The notes under the pieces were generated by a model. It was not told the DNA's origin, ran no database searches, and saw nothing but the letters and a program-made list of their open reading frames with translations. DNA of 9,299 nucleotides. It comes from Flavobacteriaceae bacterium. GTDB taxonomy: Bacteria; Bacteroidota; Bacteroidia; Flavobacteriales; Flavobacteriaceae. The position numbers were made by a program, and so were the translations under genes. The stretch spans positions 1 through 9,299 of the forward strand of contig JAGLKH010000435.1 of NCBI GenBank assembly GCA_023141985.1, in the 5' to 3' direction. This document shows positions 1 through 5,713 of the stretch, piece after piece (positions within the stretch are counted from its first letter, which is position 1; each line of letters starts with the position of its first letter).

Positions 1-8
1 TAACTTTC
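1..8 (+). promoter_or_regulatory. Possible -7 box of the sodC promoter
   Basis: TAACTTTC matches the Bacteroidota -7 consensus TAnnTTTG except at the last base. It lies 23 nt before the sodC ATG, a suitable distance for a short leader. The -33 element would lie outside the window, so the call rests on one box only. Confidence 0.3.
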
Positions 9-31
9 GTTCAAAATAACACTAAAACACC

Positions 32-631
32 ATGAAAAAAGTATCAATTTTTATTATAGCATTAACTTTAGTTTTTGCTGTAGCTTGTAAAAGTGACAAA
101 AAAGAAACCAAAACAAATACTGATATTGAGGTTGAAGAAACCGAAGCCCAAAGTGAAACTACAACTGTAACTTCTGATGTAAAATACGCATCTGTTACCC
201 TGGAATCCAAGAGTAATAGTACTGTTACCGGAAGTGTAACCTTTATTCAAGAAGGAAATACTGTTGCTATGGCAGCAAAAATAAGTGGTTTAAGTGAAGG
301 TACACATGCCATACACTTACATGAAAAAGCAGACTGCTCTTCAGACGATGGAAAATCTTCCGGTGGTCACTGGAATCCAACAGCGCAACCACACGGAAAA
401 TGGGGGGCTCCTGAAGGTTTTCATTTAGGAGATATAGGCAATTTTGAAGCAGATGCAGAAGGTAATGGCACAATTACTTTCTCTACAGATAAATGGTGTA
501 TTGGTTGTGGCGACGAAACCAAAGATATTTTAGGCAAAGCTATTATTGTACACCAGGGCACAGACGATTATAAATCTCAACCAAGTGGTGCAGCTGGTGC
601 CAGGGTAAGTTGTGGAGGCGTTATAGAATAA
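32..631 (+). CDS. sodC: Cu/Zn superoxide dismutase family lipoprotein
   Basis: 199 aa. It converts superoxide to hydrogen peroxide and oxygen, probably anchored in the cell envelope. Residues 1-18 are a lipoprotein signal peptide with Cys19 as the lipidated residue (FAVAC), followed by an acidic, Thr/Glu-rich linker to about residue 50. The SOD domain covers about 52-199. All metal ligands appear present by alignment to the family: His95, His97 and His174 for copper, His113 as the bridge (GGHWNP, usually GGHFNP), His121, His131 and Asp134 for zinc. Cys102 and Cys194 (RVSCGG) fit the conserved disulfide. Arg191 fits the active-site arginine. A CIGC motif (Cys156, Cys159) is an additional cysteine pair in the loop before the last ligand; I believe related Bacteroidota proteins have it too. 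The ATG at 32 is the only start that gives a complete signal peptide. The gene appears monocistronic because a hairpin terminator follows it. Confidence 0.95.
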   Translation: MKKVSIFIIALTLVFAVACKSDKKETKTNTDIEVEETEAQSETTTVTSDVKYASVTLESKSNSTVTGSVTFIQEGNTVAMAAKISGLSEGTHAIHLHEKADCSSDDGKSSGGHWNPTAQPHGKWGAPEGFHLGDIGNFEADAEGNGTITFSTDKWCIGCGDETKDILGKAIIVHQGTDDYKSQPSGAAGARVSCGGVIE

Positions 632-674
632 CAACACTTAAATAAAACTTTATAAAAACTACTAAAAATTGAAG

Positions 675-719
675 TGCCCCCAAAAAGCCAGACACTATTT
701 GGGGGTATTTTTTATTTTT
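675..719 (+). terminator. Rho-independent terminator after sodC
   Basis: The stem is 675-684 paired with 698-707, centred on CCCCCAAA and TTTGGGGG with one G-T pair. A 13-nt loop separates the arms, and TTTTTTATTTTT follows immediately. It lies 44 nt after the sodC stop and 20 nt before the next gene, so it should separate the two transcripts. Confidence 0.85.
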
Positions 720-738
720 ACCCTTTAAATATTTGCCC

Positions 739-1917
739 ATGAATCCATCAACCAATGGTTGGATAAAAAAATTACTAAAAGAAGCATCTGTTACAAGCTC
801 TTTTTTGCAATGCACAGATATAGAGTTCTACATTGCTTTAAGACAGTGTGGTTTTATTTATGGAAGTAATATAAATATTGTAAAAGAGGTCGTTAAAAAA
901 AATGATCTGACTGAAGATGAAATTTGTAAAATCAACCTGTTTCTTGCTTTACTTCAAACGCACCATAATTCAGACTCATCACTTTCTCCAACAGAAAGTA
1001 TTATCAATTTTTATTCTGAAATCAATTCACATAAAACTTCCTTTTTTAGCGATATTTTAAGAGGCAGAAAGTCTAATGCACAACTTGAAAAAGTTATACA
1101 TAAGCGTATTCAGATTAATGATAACCTTATCACTAAAAATTTTAATTACTTTGTCATTAATGCTTTATTATTTGTTGATGTATTAGCCTATAACGAATAT
1201 CTTAAAAACCAATCCATTTCTAACATCTACATCAAGCATATAGAAGCTTCTATCGAAAAGATTTCGTTAGATGTTTTAAATTCTAAGGTTTTAAAAACCG
1301 AATATGATGAAAGTTTAATCAAGTTATTCGAATTGTCGTTGCGCTATCAAAACAATTTGAATGTTAACTATAAGGAAGCTATAAACTATATTGAAACCCA
1401 TTTAGAAAAACTTTACCTTTTAGACATTGCTTGTATGGCAACATGGGGAGATAAAACAATAGACACAGAAGAGCAGCACTTTTTATATCAATTAGGCAAT
1501 GATTTAAAATTAGAACACAGTATTGTAGTACAATCTATAAATTCAGTTAACCAGTTTTATAATATTCATAAAGATAACATTGCATTATTAAGCTCAAAAA
1601 ATATCGTAAAAACATTTTACGACAACTCCAGTAAAATGGTAAGTAAGCTTATTTACAGAAATGGGAAACGTCTAAAAAAAGAGTTAAGACAAAGTAAAGA
1701 GCTAATGGTATTACTCTCACAATCTACAATTAGAGACCTTAGCAAAGAAGAACAAAAAAAATTACAAGAACAATTACTGGATGTATTTAAAACCATACCT
1801 AGTTTAGCTATATTTATGCTACCAGGTGGTGCATTGTTATTACCTTTATTTATTAAGTTTATACCAAAACTACTCCCATCTGCTTTCGATGATAATAGAA
1901 TTGAAGATAAAAAATAA
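739..1917 (+). CDS. LETM1-related protein with TerB-like region
   Basis: 392 aa from the ATG at 739. An in-frame TTG at 733 would add two residues, but the ATG is preferred. The C-terminal part (about 323-386) contains a helical segment, then a hydrophobic segment with FMLPGGALLLPLFIKF followed by IPKLLPSAF. This matches the signature of LETM1 domains, known from mitochondrial cation-exchange proteins. Residues about 220-275 (DIACMATWGDKTIDTEEQHF ...) resemble a TerB-like helical domain. The rest is helical and poor in recognisable motifs, and no signal peptide is visible. Bacteroidota homologues are called LETM1-related biofilm-associated proteins; this name is from memory. The single hydrophobic stretch (about 353-376) could associate with the inner membrane. 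The molecular function is unknown. It lies alone between a terminator and a repeat-rich gap. Confidence 0.8.
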   Translation: MNPSTNGWIKKLLKEASVTSSFLQCTDIEFYIALRQCGFIYGSNINIVKEVVKKNDLTEDEICKINLFLALLQTHHNSDSSLSPTESIINFYSEINSHKTSFFSDILRGRKSNAQLEKVIHKRIQINDNLITKNFNYFVINALLFVDVLAYNEYLKNQSISNIYIKHIEASIEKISLDVLNSKVLKTEYDESLIKLFELSLRYQNNLNVNYKEAINYIETHLEKLYLLDIACMATWGDKTIDTEEQHFLYQLGNDLKLEHSIVVQSINSVNQFYNIHKDNIALLSSKNIVKTFYDNSSKMVSKLIYRNGKRLKKELRQSKELMVLLSQSTIRDLSKEEQKKLQEQLLDVFKTIPSLAIFMLPGGALLLPLFIKFIPKLLPSAFDDNRIEDKK

Positions 1918-1923
1918 ACTACT

Positions 1924-1934
1924 ATGCACTAAAA
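1924..1934 (+). repeat. Direct repeat ATGCACTAAAA, left copy
   Basis: This 11-mer recurs exactly at 2132-2142. The two copies flank the block containing the 23-bp palindrome and the heptamer arrays. It could be a target-site duplication or chance in AT-rich DNA. Confidence 0.5.
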
Positions 1935-1948
1935 CCTTATGTTTTACA

Positions 1949-1963
1949 ACGAATACAATTCGT
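1949..1963. repeat. Small hairpin after the LETM1-related gene
   Basis: ACGAAT and ATTCGT form a perfect 6-bp stem around a 3-nt loop, 31 nt after the stop codon. No T-tract follows (TATATA instead), so it is at best a weak 3'-end structure. Confidence 0.4.
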
Positions 1964-1970
1964 ATATATA

Positions 1971-2031
1971 AACCTGAGTTCGATTAAAAATTCTTCTAAA
2001 CTGTAAACGAATTTTTAATCGAACTCAGGTT
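1971..2031. repeat. Perfect 23-bp inverted repeat, 15-nt loop
   Basis: The arms 1971-1993 and 2009-2031 are exact reverse complements, beginning AACCTGAGTTCGATT and ending AATCGAACTCAGGTT. The loop is 1994-2008. No T-tract follows on the plus strand (TATAAGATGG), so it is not a standard intrinsic terminator. It could be a REP-like or miniature mobile palindrome, or an mRNA-end hairpin. Confidence 0.9.
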
Positions 2032-2044
2032 ATAAGATGGTTTA

Positions 2045-2107
2045 GTCGGAAGTCCGATGCTGGAAGACCGAAGAATTATTTCGTACTTCAGTCTCCTGTC
2101 CTCTGAC
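2045..2107. repeat. Two opposed arrays of degenerate heptamers
   Basis: Four units run forward (GTCGGAA, GTCCGAT, GCTGGAA, GACCGAA at 2045-2072). Four lie in reverse orientation (TTCGTAC, TTCAGTC, TCCTGTC, CTCTGAC at 2080-2107). The arrays are separated by exactly 7 nt, so all units stay in register. The consensus is roughly G-A/T-C-N-G-A-A. Paired units match at 3 to 5 of 7 positions, so the block could fold into only a weak hairpin. Such periodic repeats are common between genes in flavobacterial genomes; that statement is from memory. Confidence 0.75.
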
Positions 2108-2131
2108 ACACTTTTAGAAACTAAAATCTAA

Positions 2132-2142
2132 ATGCACTAAAA
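2132..2142 (+). repeat. Direct repeat ATGCACTAAAA, right copy
   Basis: Exact copy of the 11-mer at 1924-1934, located 49 nt before the DUF1456 gene. The bases flanking the two copies differ, so the identity is limited to 11 bp. Confidence 0.5.
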
Positions 2143-2191
2143 GCACATTGTATTAATTATTTAAGTCCAATAAAACATTTACATTTACAAC

Positions 2192-2431
2192 ATGGGATTA
2201 ACAAACAACGATATTTTTAAAAAACTACGGGTAGCGCATAAACTACGTGACGACGATATTGTAAAAATTTGCACTTTAGTAGATTTTAAAGTCTCTAAAA
2301 GTGAGCTCGGTGCCATATTTAGAAATGAAAATCATCCTAAATATGTAGAATGTGGGGATCAGTTTTTACGCAATTTTTTAAATGGATTAATTATTCATCT
2401 ACGAGGTCCTATGCCAAAGAAAAAAAAATAA
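2192..2431 (+). CDS. DUF1456 family protein, single repeat (YehS-like)
   Basis: 79 aa. The pattern NNDIFKKLRVAHKLRDDDIV, then a segment with SKSELGAIFR, YVECGDQFLRNFLNGLI and HLRG, matches the DUF1456 domain. That domain is known from E. coli YehS, where I recall two tandem copies in about 155 aa. Only one copy is present here, followed by a basic tail PKKKK and the stop, so this is a half-length form. There is no signal peptide or membrane segment, and a cytoplasmic protein is expected. Function is unknown in the family. The ATG at 2192 starts the domain directly. The decarboxylase gene begins 19 nt after its stop, so the two are probably co-transcribed. I see no evidence that the missing second repeat was lost by a frameshift here. 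Confidence 0.85.
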   Translation: MGLTNNDIFKKLRVAHKLRDDDIVKICTLVDFKVSKSELGAIFRNENHPKYVECGDQFLRNFLNGLIIHLRGPMPKKKK

Positions 2432-2450
2432 CAACCCTTAGTTTTATTTT

Positions 2451-3902
2451 ATGAGTGAACATTCAAAAGAATTTGAAACACTAGACCCGCAAGATTGGGA
2501 ACAATCTAAAGCATTAATGCATAAAATGGTAGATGATGCTTTTAATTATGTACAAAACGTAAGAGATCGTAAGATTTGGCAAGAGATGCCTAAAGATGTT
2601 TTAAACACTTTTAAAACTAGCTTACCTCAACAGCCAAGTAATGCCGGAGACGTATATAAAGAACTTCACGATAATGTTTTACCTTACCCAATGGGAAACA
2701 TCCATCCTCGTTTTTGGGCTTGGTATATGGGAAGCGGAACTATTTCGGGAGTTATGGGAGACTTTTGGGCGTCAATACTTAATCCTAATTTAGGAGGTGG
2801 CAACCATGCAGGACATAAAGTTGAAGAACAAGTTATAAACTGGATAAAAGAAATTATTGAATTTCCTAAATCGGCTAGCGGACTTTTAGTAAGTGGTGGC
2901 TCTATGGCCAACTATACTGCCTTAGCTGTTGCGCGAAATGTAAAAGCAGGTTATGATATTAGGGCAGAAGGATTAAAAGAAAATAATTTAGTCTTTTATG
3001 GGTCTACCGAAATTCATAGCTGCAATACAAAAGCAGTTGAATTGTTAGGTTTAGGCACAAAAGGACTTAGAAAAATTGAAATTAATGAGGACTACACCAT
3101 AAATATTGAAGCACTTAAAACTCAAATTAAAGAGGATAAAGCCAATGGATTACAACCTATTTGTATTATAGGCACATCAGGAACCGTAAACACAGGTGCA
3201 GTAGATGATTTGAATGCTATTGCTGATATATGCGAACAAGAAAATCTTTGGTTTCATGTGGATGGTGCTATTGGTGCTATAGCCATGCTATCAAACACAA
3301 TCAAACCACAACTAAAAGGAATTGAAAGAGCTGACTCTGTAGCGCTAGATTTACATAAATGGCTGCATATGCCATTTGAAGCTGGTTGTGTAGTGATTAA
3401 AGATAATGCAGGACATAAAAATACATTTTCACTCATACCAGAGTATTTAGAAAAAAATACACGAGGTTTAGCTGCAGGTGAAAATTGGTTTAGCGAATAT
3501 GGTTTACAATTGTCAAGACGCTTTAGAGCATTAAAAGTATGGATGTCTCTTAAAGAACATGGTAGTGAACGTTTTGGTAGAATGATAACCAGAAATGTTG
3601 ACCAGGCTCATTATTTGGGACAGCTTATTGCACAAAATAATTTATTAGAGCTCATTGCACCTATAGGAATGGACATTGTTTGTTTTAGATATAATCCGGG
3701 AGGATTGAATTTAGAAGACTTAAATGCCCTAAATAAGGAAATTAAATTACAAATAGAAGAACGTTCTATAGCTTTACCAGGTTATACAACTCTTAATGGT
3801 GTGTATTGTATTCGTGTTGCTATTTCAAGTCATCGTGTAACCTATGCAGATTTTGATGAATTTGTAAATAGTGTTTTAAGGATTGGTAAAACACTTATTT
3901 AA
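2451..3902 (+). CDS. PLP-dependent group II amino acid decarboxylase family
   Basis: 483 aa, a typical length for group II decarboxylases (aromatic amino acid, glutamate and related enzymes). Such enzymes remove the alpha-carboxyl group of an amino acid to give an amine, in the cytoplasm. Visible motifs are HPRFWAWYMG (85-94), the cofactor phosphate-binding GGSMANYTA (149-157), His189 expected to stack on the PLP ring, and HVDGAIGA (269-276) with Asp271 contacting the pyridine nitrogen. LDLHKW follows, with Lys303 as the Schiff-base lysine. Tyr332 lies 29 residues after Lys303, the same spacing as the catalytic-loop tyrosine of animal DOPA decarboxylase, and RRFRALKVW (356-364) is conserved. 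This favours decarboxylation over transamination. The substrate cannot be assigned. HVDGA replaces the usual HVDAA, and the Lys motif is LHKW instead of NPHKW, so it belongs to a diverged branch. It is probably the second gene of a unit with the DUF1456 protein. Confidence 0.85.
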   Translation: MSEHSKEFETLDPQDWEQSKALMHKMVDDAFNYVQNVRDRKIWQEMPKDVLNTFKTSLPQQPSNAGDVYKELHDNVLPYPMGNIHPRFWAWYMGSGTISGVMGDFWASILNPNLGGGNHAGHKVEEQVINWIKEIIEFPKSASGLLVSGGSMANYTALAVARNVKAGYDIRAEGLKENNLVFYGSTEIHSCNTKAVELLGLGTKGLRKIEINEDYTINIEALKTQIKEDKANGLQPICIIGTSGTVNTGAVDDLNAIADICEQENLWFHVDGAIGAIAMLSNTIKPQLKGIERADSVALDLHKWLHMPFEAGCVVIKDNAGHKNTFSLIPEYLEKNTRGLAAGENWFSEYGLQLSRRFRALKVWMSLKEHGSERFGRMITRNVDQAHYLGQLIAQNNLLELIAPIGMDIVCFRYNPGGLNLEDLNALNKEIKLQIEERSIALPGYTTLNGVYCIRVAISSHRVTYADFDEFVNSVLRIGKTLI

Positions 3903-3930
3903 TAAAACTAAAAACAGGAGCCAAATGTCC

Positions 3931-3959
3931 TCATATCCCATTATATTTATGGGATATGA
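3931..3959. repeat. Perfect 11-bp inverted repeat upstream of orphan gene
   Basis: TCATATCCCAT (3931-3941) and ATGGGATATGA (3949-3959) form a perfect stem around a 7-nt loop. It lies 28 nt after the decarboxylase stop and 41 nt before the orphan gene. The lack of a T-tract argues against a standard terminator. A second short stem (ATCAC/GTGAT, 3959-3963 and 3968-3972) overlaps its edge. It could be an operator, an mRNA-end hairpin or part of a cassette boundary. Confidence 0.75.
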
Positions 3960-4000
3960 TCACCTTTGTGATTCTTATTACGAGTTGGCAGTAATTTTTG

Positions 4001-4690
4001 ATGAAAATTAAAACTTCAATTAAGAATTTCTTTATAGACAATGAAAGCGAATGTCTTAAAGGAAAAATCAAAACCCCAAAATTTAACTTAGGTGGTGCAA
4101 AAATATTCGTTAAAGAATATCCAGGAATTGAAGGTTATGTAGTCGAGTTGTTTTCGATTATTGATCCAATACATGGTGAATCGAGAGCTACTGGAATAGA
4201 ATTTGAAATTGACGATTGGTATGTAAGGATTAACATCTACGATGGCTGGAAATATTTCACAAATGGTAATGTAAAAGATTTTTCTCTCGTAGAAAGGGAT
4301 GCAAAAAAATGGCCGACAGATGATCTAAAATCTCAAAATTCTGAATCTTTCCTTTTACAACTTAAGAATGTGAGTGGAAGATTTTTTCCTAATTTCTATC
4401 TGGATATTCGCGGTGGTGAAAAATCAGGCGCTGGTAGAAATGAACATGGCTCTGCTCATTTTCACATTCGTGAAAGTGGGACAAACAAAGATTTAGGTAA
4501 AGTATTTTTTCCAATGGTTCAGGATTACGAGCTAAATAAAACCAAACTTGTTTTTAGTGATGATTGTCAGATTAATCGAAAATCTAAAAAACTAATTGTG
4601 TCATGGGTTTTTGATTCAGATTTAAAAAACCTAAGAGACATTAACAAGGAATGGACTTTAAGAAATAGATTTAATAATAGGACATATTAG
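4001..4690 (+). CDS. Hypothetical protein with DUF4160-like C-terminus
   Basis: 229 aa from the ATG at 4001; an in-frame TTG directly before it is less likely. I do not recognise the full-length protein. The N-terminal half (about 1-130) is mixed beta-rich sequence (YVVELFSII, GIEFEIDDWYVRINIYDGWKYF) without known motifs, signal peptide or membrane segment. The C-terminal part (about 148-218) has EHGSAHFHIRESG (His149, His153, His155), then a segment ending KLIVSWVFDSDLKNLRDINKEW. This resembles the PHFHV motif and the closing helix with a Trp seen in small DUF4160 proteins, whose function is unknown and which are often found near toxin-antitoxin loci. That link is inference. The gene stands alone, convergent with the regulator gene, with an inverted repeat before it and a structured region after it. 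This suggests an accessory gene gained as a unit. Confidence 0.75.
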   Translation: MKIKTSIKNFFIDNESECLKGKIKTPKFNLGGAKIFVKEYPGIEGYVVELFSIIDPIHGESRATGIEFEIDDWYVRINIYDGWKYFTNGNVKDFSLVERDAKKWPTDDLKSQNSESFLLQLKNVSGRFFPNFYLDIRGGEKSGAGRNEHGSAHFHIRESGTNKDLGKVFFPMVQDYELNKTKLVFSDDCQINRKSKKLIVSWVFDSDLKNLRDINKEWTLRNRFNNRTY

Positions 4691-4705
4691 GAAAAACTAC
4701 AGGCA

Positions 4706-4803
4706 ACAATGGCAATAATTCATTGTGGTTTTGTGCCACACCATAATATATTTTATAAATTACGGCTAATTTCTCAGCGGAAATCTTCGCACACAAAACC
4801 GTA
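4706..4803. repeat. Structured non-coding region, attC-like hairpin candidate
   Basis: GGTTTTGTG (4727-4735) pairs exactly with CACAAAACC (4792-4800), extendable to 4724/4803 with G-T pairs. Inside it, ATTTC (4769-4773) pairs with GAAAT (4780-4784) around a 6-nt loop. A separate stem ACAATG (4706-4711) with CATTGT (4721-4726) overlaps the left edge. The region starts 15 nt after the orphan gene stop and fills most of the space to the convergent regulator gene. The nested imperfect pairing resembles the recombination sites that follow integron-type cassettes. The core sites GTTRRRY/RYYYAAC cannot be shown, and it may only be a bidirectional 3'-end structure. Confidence 0.45.
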
Positions 4804-4827
4804 CTATTCTTATACAAACCGTTCGTT

Positions 4828-5583
4828 CTACTCTAACCAAATTTTAAACTCTTTTACACGCTCACGTGCTACAATAACCTCTTGTTCTTTATAGGAGTTA
4901 AGTTTTATTTGTAATCTTGAATTTGTATAGCTTACCATATCTTTAATGGCATTAATGTTTACAAAGAATTTTCGGTTAATACGAAAAAATGTTTGTGGCT
5001 CAAGTTCTTTTTCTAAATGCTCTAATGTAGTATCTAACAAATAATTTCTTCCTTCTGTTGTATATAAATATGTGCCTTTATTTTCGCTATAAAAACACTC
5101 AATATCCTCAGTATTAATAAGCTTTAGATGTTGCCCCACTTTTATCGAAAACCGTTTTTTATATTCGCAATCTATGGGATTAACAAGTAGCTTCTTTATA
5201 TCGTTAAAATCTAAGGTAACTGATTGCAATTGTGGTAAACGCTCTTTGTATTTATTAACTGCTTTTGCAAGTTCTTCCTCATCTATTGGTTTTAATAAAT
5301 AATCGATGCTATTCAATTTAAAGGCTTGCAAAGCATATTCATCATAAGCTGTTGTAAAAATTATAGCTGATTTAATTTCTATGTCTTCAAAAATTTCAAA
5401 AGATAAGCCATCACTTAACTGTATATCAAGAAAGATAAGGTCCGGATGTTCATTATTTTTAAACCATGCTATAGATTCTTCAACCGAATGTAACATTGTT
5501 TGCGCGTCTATATTAAGTTTGTTCAACATACGTTGTAACCGTCGCGCTGAAGGTTTTTCGTCTTCTATGATTATGATGTTCAT
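4828..5583 (-). CDS. LytTR-type response regulator
   Basis: 251 aa. It is a transcription regulator expected to be phosphorylated by the LytS-type kinase of the same cluster. The receiver domain (about 1-115) has Glu7 and Asp8 of the acidic pocket, Asp53 as phosphoacceptor (LIFLDIQLSDG), Thr77-Thr78 (FTTAYDEYAL) and Lys98 (YLLKPID). The LytTR DNA-binding domain covers about 144-250: FSIKVGQHLKLI, DIECFYSENKGTYLYT, the family signature FFRINRKFFVNI, and the end REVKEF-like segment RERVKEFKIWLE. Length and order match AgrA/LytR-type regulators of Bacteroidota. The start at 5583 (ATGAACATCATAATC) puts the first beta strand right at the N-terminus. The upstream 125-nt gap to the 2TM gene holds repeats, so it could be read either with the cluster or from its own promoter. 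Target genes are unknown; the cluster itself is one possibility. Confidence 0.93.
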   Translation of the reverse strand: MNIIIIEDEKPSARRLQRMLNKLNIDAQTMLHSVEESIAWFKNNEHPDLIFLDIQLSDGLSFEIFEDIEIKSAIIFTTAYDEYALQAFKLNSIDYLLKPIDEEELAKAVNKYKERLPQLQSVTLDFNDIKKLLVNPIDCEYKKRFSIKVGQHLKLINTEDIECFYSENKGTYLYTTEGRNYLLDTTLEHLEKELEPQTFFRINRKFFVNINAIKDMVSYTNSRLQIKLNSYKEQEVIVARERVKEFKIWLE

Positions 5584-5611
5584 TATTAATTTTTGTTATT
5601 AGTTTTTTTGC

Positions 5612-5632
5612 CACAAATACACGAATATTTGT
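5612..5632. repeat. Octamer repeat and 7-bp inverted repeat before regulator gene
   Basis: CACAAATA and CACGAATA are adjacent (5612-5627). ACAAATA (5613-5619) pairs with TATTTGT (5626-5632) around a 6-nt loop. It lies about 30-50 nt upstream of the regulator start. CACGAAT-type intergenic repeats are frequent in flavobacteria (from memory), so this is more likely repeat DNA than a specific operator. Confidence 0.5.
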
Positions 5633-5670
5633 TTAACATAAAACCTTTATAATTAAGGATTATTAAAGAG

Positions 5671-5713
5671 GACTGTAAGACTGTTGACTGAAAACTGTGT
5701 ACTTAAAACTATT
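5671..5713. repeat. Degenerate heptamer array at 2TM gene 3' end
   Basis: The units are GACTGTA (plus one extra A), GACTGTT, GACTGAA, AACTGTG, TACTTAA and AACTATT. ACT recurs with spacing 8, 7, 7, 7, 7. The unit GACTGAA is the exact reverse complement of TTCAGTC at 2087, so this belongs to the same repeat class as the arrays at 2045-2107. The last unit overlaps the stop codon (5709-5711) of the 2TM gene read on the minus strand. Confidence 0.65.

Noticed and set aside
728..735. -7 box AATATTTG giving a leaderless LETM1-related mRNA
   Set aside because: The nearest upstream TTG leaves a 26-nt gap, too long for the usual layout, and the first base of the box does not match.
1971..2031. Intrinsic terminator of the LETM1-related gene
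   Set aside because: The stem is strong but no T-tract follows it on the plus strand; on the minus strand the following sequence is TATATA rather than T-rich.
2045..2107. CRISPR array
   Set aside because: The units are 7 nt, degenerate and contiguous, without spacers of 25-40 nt, and no cas gene is present.
2684..2911. Minus-strand reading frame of 75 codons inside the decarboxylase gene
   Set aside because: It is antisense to conserved PLP-enzyme motifs, so it is a shadow frame.
4709..4894. Small plus-strand reading frame of 61 codons after the orphan gene
   Set aside because: It covers the structured non-coding region, runs antisense into the regulator gene and shows no recognisable protein features.
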